Source of the DNA: Pseudomonadota bacterium
GTDB lineage: Bacteria; Pseudomonadota; Gammaproteobacteria; Steroidobacterales; Steroidobacteraceae
Length of the DNA: 20,845 bases
Direction: 5' to 3'
NCBI GenBank assembly: GCA_023428645.1
Contig: JAEYXD010000052.1
Coordinates: 1 to 20,845 of the forward strand
Below are positions 17,616-20,845 of this stretch, piece by piece. Position 1 is the first letter of the stretch. Every line of letters starts with the position of its first letter. The translations under genes were made by a program, and so were the position numbers. The notes under the pieces are model-generated. The model saw only the letters and a program-made list of their open reading frames with translations. It had not been told where the DNA came from and ran no database searches.

Positions 17616-18197
17616 ATGAAACGAGTGGTTACCGTCGAGCTGAACGGCAGCAGCTTCAATCTCGATGAAGACGCGTACGACGCGCTTCACGCCTATCTGC
17701 GGCGCGCCGAGGCGCGCCTCGCGGGCGATCCGGGGCGCGCGGAAGTGATCGCGGATCTCGAGCGCTCGATCGCCGAAAAGTGCCAGCCGTTCGTGAGTGC
17801 ACAAAAGAACGTCGTCACGGCCGAGGAGATGCGGGGCGTGTTGGCACAGATTGGCGTCGTCGACGGCGATGCCCAGGCCGAGGGTGCCGCAGAACCGCGA
17901 CAGGCCGCGTCGGGGACGGCGGATCCAGGGCCGTTCGTGCAGGTCCGCGACGGCGCGATGATCAGCGGCATCTGCAATGGACTCGCGGTGCGGTTCGGTA
18001 TCGACGTGACGATCATCCGCGTCGTCTTCATCGTCCTGGCGATCGTCACGTCGGGCGCATTCGTGCTCGTCTATGTCGCTTTGATGTTCGTGATCCCGTA
18101 CGACACGAACATCGAGAAAATCAACGATCAAAGCCTGCACGGGTTCGTGTTCAAGGTCGTGACACAGGCCAAGCGCAAGCTGGCCGGCACGGGATGA
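17616..18197 (+). CDS. PspC-domain membrane protein with the same N-terminal module
   Basis: 193 residues from the ATG at 17616; a GTG three codons upstream (17607) is also possible. Residues 1-83 (RVVTVELNGSSFNLDEDAYD, ADLERSIAEK, VVTAEEMRGVLAQIGVVD) align along their length with the N-terminus of the preceding TM2 protein. Residues about 107-165 are a PspC domain: VRDGAMISGICNGLAVRFGI, then VTIIRVVFIVLAIV and the last helix VLVYVALMFVIPYD. PspC domains take part in sensing or supporting inner-membrane stress. The C-terminal tail (about 30 residues, Lys-rich) is probably cytoplasmic. It lies 27 bases after the TM2 gene and ends the PadR-TM2-PspC operon. The N-terminal module with PspC is known from other bacteria, but its role is not established. 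Confidence 0.9.
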   Translation: MKRVVTVELNGSSFNLDEDAYDALHAYLRRAEARLAGDPGRAEVIADLERSIAEKCQPFVSAQKNVVTAEEMRGVLAQIGVVDGDAQAEGAAEPRQAASGTADPGPFVQVRDGAMISGICNGLAVRFGIDVTIIRVVFIVLAIVTSGAFVLVYVALMFVIPYDTNIEKINDQSLHGFVFKVVTQAKRKLAGTG

Positions 18198-18212
18198 CCC
18201 GTCGGGCGGGTC
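18196..18212 (+). terminator. Weak 6-bp hairpin overlapping the PspC stop codon
   Basis: GACCCG (18196-18201) and CGGGTC (18207-18212) flank a TCGGG loop, right at the TGA at 18195-18197. There is no T-run. It is the only candidate 3' end for the PadR operon, but weak. Confidence 0.3.
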
Positions 18213-18218
18213 TTCCGG

Positions 18219-18224
18219 CATAAT
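18219..18224 (+). promoter_or_regulatory. Candidate -10 box for the pyrophosphatase gene
   Basis: CATAAT differs from TATAAT by one base and lies 33 bases before the ATG of the pyrophosphatase gene, placing a short leader of about 26 bases. No good -35 is seen (TGACCC at 18-base spacing is the closest). Weak prediction. Confidence 0.35.
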
Positions 18225-18256
18225 CGCGGCGCGTTTCAAACCCCTCAAGGATTCTC

Positions 18257-18790
18257 ATGCGTCTCGATGCGATTGCGATCGGTAACAACCCGCCGGAAGA
18301 AGTGAATGTGATCGTCGAAGTGCCCGTGGGTGGCGAGCCGATCAAATACGAAATGGACAAGGAATCAGGCACGCTCGTCGTCGACCGGTTCCTGTACACG
18401 TCCATGCGCTATCCCGGTAACTACGGGTTCATTCCGCACACGTTGAGCGACGACGGCGATCCCTGCGATGTGCTGATCGCGAATCAACGCGGCATCGTGC
18501 CCGGCGCGGTCGTCGCGGTGCGGCCGGTCGGCGTATTACGCATGCTGGACGAGGCCGGCGGGGACGAGAAGATCATCGCGGTGCCGACGACGCGGCTTAC
18601 GCGCCGCTACGAGAGAGTCTCGAACTACACCGACCTGCCCGAGATCACGCTGAAGCAGATCGAGCATTTCTTCCAGCACTACAAGGACCTGGAAAGCTCG
18701 AAATGGGTGAAGGTGCAGGGCTGGGGCGATGCGGCCGAGGCGAAGCAGCTGATCGTCGATGCGATCGCACGCGCGAACGCGAAGAAATAG
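18257..18790 (+). CDS. ppa: Inorganic pyrophosphatase (family I)
   Basis: 177 residues, cytoplasmic. It hydrolyses pyrophosphate to two phosphates with Mg2+, pulling biosynthetic reactions forward. The family I signature D-G-D-P-C-D is at 66-71. The other active-site elements Glu22, Lys30 (IKYEMDK), Arg44 (VDRFLYTSMRYPGNYGFIP) and the RYERV region are all in place. Length matches the bacterial hexameric enzymes (about 175 aa). AAGGA seven bases before the ATG supports the start. It is a housekeeping gene standing alone after the PadR operon; the convergent small gene ends five bases away. Confidence 0.97.
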   Translation: MRLDAIAIGNNPPEEVNVIVEVPVGGEPIKYEMDKESGTLVVDRFLYTSMRYPGNYGFIPHTLSDDGDPCDVLIANQRGIVPGAVVAVRPVGVLRMLDEAGGDEKIIAVPTTRLTRRYERVSNYTDLPEITLKQIEHFFQHYKDLESSKWVKVQGWGDAAEAKQLIVDAIARANAKK

Positions 18791-18794
18791 CCTG

Positions 18795-19082
18795 TCAGGA
18801 ACGCCGCGCCTGACCGATTGATGGATTCGCGGTCAGCGCGGCTCGCAGCGGTGAGTCGCGGCGAAACGACGGGCGATGTTGCTCGATCGACAGTACGCGC
18901 ACGTTGCCATCGAACGACGTCAGCTGGTACTTCAGGTCATCGAGCTTGCGGGCATGATCCCCGCGCTGTTGCCAGGCGTGGACAGCGCGGGCCATGCGCC
19001 GCGTCTGCTCGCAGGGCGAGTCGTCGCACGGGGTGACTTCCAATACCTCGCCGAATGCGTCGCTAACTACGAACCATGCCAT
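18795..19082 (-). CDS. Small protein of unknown function (95 aa)
   Basis: Not recognised. The start at 19082-19080 is well supported by AGAGG six bases before the ATG, better than an upstream in-frame ATG at 19166. The protein begins MAWFVVSDAFGEVLEV, then a short TPCDDSPCEQ segment with two Cys five apart (residues 18 and 23), a helix TRRMARAVHAWQQRG, and KYQLTSFDGNVRVLSIEQH. The Arg-rich tail is probably disordered. No signal peptide or membrane helix is seen. It converges with the pyrophosphatase gene at five bases and has a CCTGACAGG palindrome 37 bases upstream of its start codon. Confidence 0.65.
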   Translation of the reverse strand: MAWFVVSDAFGEVLEVTPCDDSPCEQTRRMARAVHAWQQRGDHARKLDDLKYQLTSFDGNVRVLSIEQHRPSFRRDSPLRAALTANPSIGQARRS

Positions 19083-19118
19083 CACAAACCTCTTTCGTCC
19101 GACCCGCCGTGCGCGGTA

Positions 19119-19127
19119 CCTGACAGG
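19119..19127. promoter_or_regulatory. CCTGACAGG palindrome upstream of the small gene
   Basis: CCTG-A-CAGG lies 37 bases before the start codon of the 95-aa protein. Its near twin CCTG-T-CAGG is at 18791-18799, at the other end of the same gene. The surrounding 17 bases (CTGWCAGGAACGYCGCG) differ at only two positions. It could be an operator or a remnant repeat. The rest of the 19083-19278 gap holds a 7-bp inverted repeat (TCAGTAC, 19191 / GTACTGA, 19214) but no gene. Confidence 0.3.
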
Positions 19128-19278
19128 AACGTCGCGAAAATCGGCGGTGTTCCGCGCGATTCTCATCGTTAACTACACAACAGAACGCTGTCAGTACGGG
19201 GTTGGTGCGACACGTACTGATGACAGGAATGCGCTTGAGCGCAGCATGCGTGAGCCGCGGATATCAGCAGCGCTCGCG

Positions 19279-20845
19279 CTAGCGAGGAATGGCGAACTCA
19301 CGCGCGAGCAGCGCTTCGAGCACGCTCGCCTCGACGGGCTTGACGAGATGATGATCGAAGCCGGCCTCGCGCGAGCGGCACATGTCTTCGTCCTGACCCC
19401 AGCCCGTCGTCGCGACGATGAGGCATTTCGCGAGCGCATCGACGCGGCGAATCTGCCGGCAGGCGTCGTAGCCGTTCAGGCGCGGCATGCCGATGTCGAG
19501 CAGGATCACTTGCGGCAGGAAGGACTTCGCCACGGCGATCGCCTCGATGCCGTCGCGGGCCGTGCGTACGTCGTTGCCGTTGAGCGTCAGCATCATCGCA
19601 AGCGTCTGTGCCGCGTCGATGTTGTCGTCGGCGACGAGAATGCGCAATCCGGTCGTAATGTGCAGCGGCGCCGCGTCTCGTACGGCTTCGGCGTCCGGTC
19701 GCGCATGCGACAGCGGCACGCGTACGCGAAACTCCGAGCCTTTCCCCGGGCCTTCGCTGCGCGCTTCGATCGTGCCGCCATGCATCTCGATCAATTGCCG
19801 CGAGATGCTGAGTCCGATGCCGAGCCCGCCTTGCGCCTTTTCGAGCGAGCGATCCACTTGCGTGAACATGTCGAAGACGCGCGGCAGCATCTGGGGCGGG
19901 ATGCCGATCCCGTCGTCCTGCACGCTCACGAGCGCCGCGGCTCCGTCGCGTAGCAGGCGAACGCGAATATGGCCGCCGTCGTTCGTGTATTTCGCCGCAT
20001 TGTTCAAAAGATTCGCGAACACCTGGGCGAGGCGTGTCGCGTCGGCATCGACGCAGAGCGGTTCCGGCGCCAGGTCGAGTGTGAGATGGTGGCCGGCCTG
20101 CTCGATGAGCGGGCGGCTCACCTCCAGGGCGGTCCGTACGATCGTCTGCAGCTCGATGCGCTCGCGCTTGAGCTCGATCTTGCCGCGGCTGATCCGGCTG
20201 AGGTCGAGCAGATCGTCGATGAGCCGCACCATCTGACGCAGCTGCCGTTCCATCATGTCGCGGGCCTGCTCGGCCATCGCGCCGCTGTCGTGCGTGAGCC
20301 GCAGGACCTCTAGGCCGTTGCGGATCGGAGCGAGCGGATTGCGCAGCTCGTGCGCGAGCGTCGCGAGGAATTCGTTCTTGCGCTGGTCCTGGGTGCGCAG
20401 TTCGTCTTCCACTTGCTTTGCGCGGGTGATATCGAGGCTGATGCCGTGGCAGTGCACGGCCTCACCGTCGCGATCGATGCGGCCTAGCGTCAACATCCAG
20501 CGCAGCCCGAGCTGCGGATGCGTGATGCGAAATTCCTGGCGGAACTCGCCCTGGCCCGAGCGCAGCAATTCCGTGAACTGAGAGCGCATCTGCGCGCGAT
20601 CGTCCGGATGCACGCGTTCGCTCAGCGCATCGAGCGTACTGGGCGTGTCGGGCGTGAAGCCGAACAACTCGCGAAACTCCGGGCTCCAAAACGCAATCTG
20701 CGGATCGGCGCCGTAGACCCATGCCCCCGCGTGAGCGCCATGCAGTGCCAGGCGCATCCGCTCCTCGTTCTCGCGCAGCGCGATCTCCATTTGCTTGCGG
20801 CGCGTGATGTCGAGCGTCGCGCCGACGAGCCGTACCGGCTTGCCG
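19279..20845 (-). CDS. Hybrid sensor histidine kinase (PAS-HisKA-HATPase-REC), N-terminus beyond window
   Basis: The open frame runs from the TAG at 19281-19279 to the right edge, with 521 residues visible. The internal ATG at 20790 is not the start, because the codons before it read GKPVRLVGATLDITRRKQ, the end of an upstream PAS/PAC domain. After this comes a second PAS domain (about 20-145 residues in, with HPDDRAQMRSQF and ISLDITRAKQ), then HisKA with the phosphohistidine in FLATLAHELRNPLAPIRNG, and an ATPase with NLLNNAAKYT, DDGIGIP and GGLGIGLSIS. The C-terminal receiver has DD (RILVADDN), the phosphoacceptor Asp in VILLDIGMPRLNG and Lys in HLVKPV. No HPt domain is present. It is the usual multi-PAS hybrid kinase plan, with autophosphorylation and transfer to its own receiver. 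No membrane segment is in the visible part. Confidence 0.93.
   Translation of the reverse strand, partial: GKPVRLVGATLDITRRKQMEIALRENEERMRLALHGAHAGAWVYGADPQIAFWSPEFRELFGFTPDTPSTLDALSERVHPDDRAQMRSQFTELLRSGQGEFRQEFRITHPQLGLRWMLTLGRIDRDGEAVHCHGISLDITRAKQVEDELRTQDQRKNEFLATLAHELRNPLAPIRNGLEVLRLTHDSGAMAEQARDMMERQLRQMVRLIDDLLDLSRISRGKIELKRERIELQTIVRTALEVSRPLIEQAGHHLTLDLAPEPLCVDADATRLAQVFANLLNNAAKYTNDGGHIRVRLLRDGAAALVSVQDDGIGIPPQMLPRVFDMFTQVDRSLEKAQGGLGIGLSISRQLIEMHGGTIEARSEGPGKGSEFRVRVPLSHARPDAEAVRDAAPLHITTGLRILVADDNIDAAQTLAMMLTLNGNDVRTARDGIEAIAVAKSFLPQVILLDIGMPRLNGYDACRQIRRVDALAKCLIVATTGWGQDEDMCRSREAGFDHHLVKPVEASVLEALLAREFAIPR

Overview
The window is a GC-rich, densely coding bacterial chromosome segment. 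TolC, usher-like and outer-membrane barrel genes, lipoproteins, two hybrid sensor kinases and a PadR/TM2/PspC operon point to a Gram-negative proteobacterium. My best guess is a soil or freshwater gammaproteobacterium of the Steroidobacteraceae/Nevskiales kind; this is an inference from gene content only. I see no tRNA, rRNA, CRISPR array, insertion sequence or prophage. With the starts chosen here, no stretch longer than about 270 bases lacks a gene.

Layout, 1-7.3 kb. The window opens with the 3' end of a TolC-family efflux gene. Next is a large secreted protein joining a redoxin domain, a c-type heme motif and a peptidylglycine-monooxygenase-like copper domain. After a repeat-rich convergent gap come two minus-strand genes, a metallophosphoesterase and a diacylglycerol-kinase-like lipid kinase. 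A block follows in which an APC-family amino-acid permease lies between two related methyltransferase genes, both with N-terminal signal sequences. The first runs directly into the permease; the second converges on it with overlapping stop codons.

Layout, 7.3-13.5 kb. A DUF411 (CopG-like) metal-binding lipoprotein is followed by a large hybrid histidine kinase (2 TM, 2 PAS, HisKA, HATPase, 2 REC, HPt). Then come a membrane protein fusing a YgaP-like (DUF2892) segment to a DUF892 ferritin-like domain, a small ABM-like protein on the minus strand, and a gene I cannot recognise.

Layout, 13.5-20.8 kb. An isolated, shortened fimbrial-usher-like barrel with a lipobox faces a small outer-membrane beta-barrel gene across a strong bidirectional terminator. 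A secreted Ag85/EstD-type esterase follows, then a tight PadR - TM2 - PspC operon whose two membrane proteins share the same N-terminal module. Inorganic pyrophosphatase, a small unrecognised minus-strand protein and the 3' part of a second hybrid histidine kinase, running off the right edge, complete the window.

No single defence or mobile system is evident. The most unusual items are the exported methyltransferase pair around the permease, the redoxin-heme-copper fusion, the mini-usher lipoprotein, the DUF2892-DUF892 fusion and the TM2/PspC pair with a shared module. Functional links between neighbouring blocks are mostly inference.
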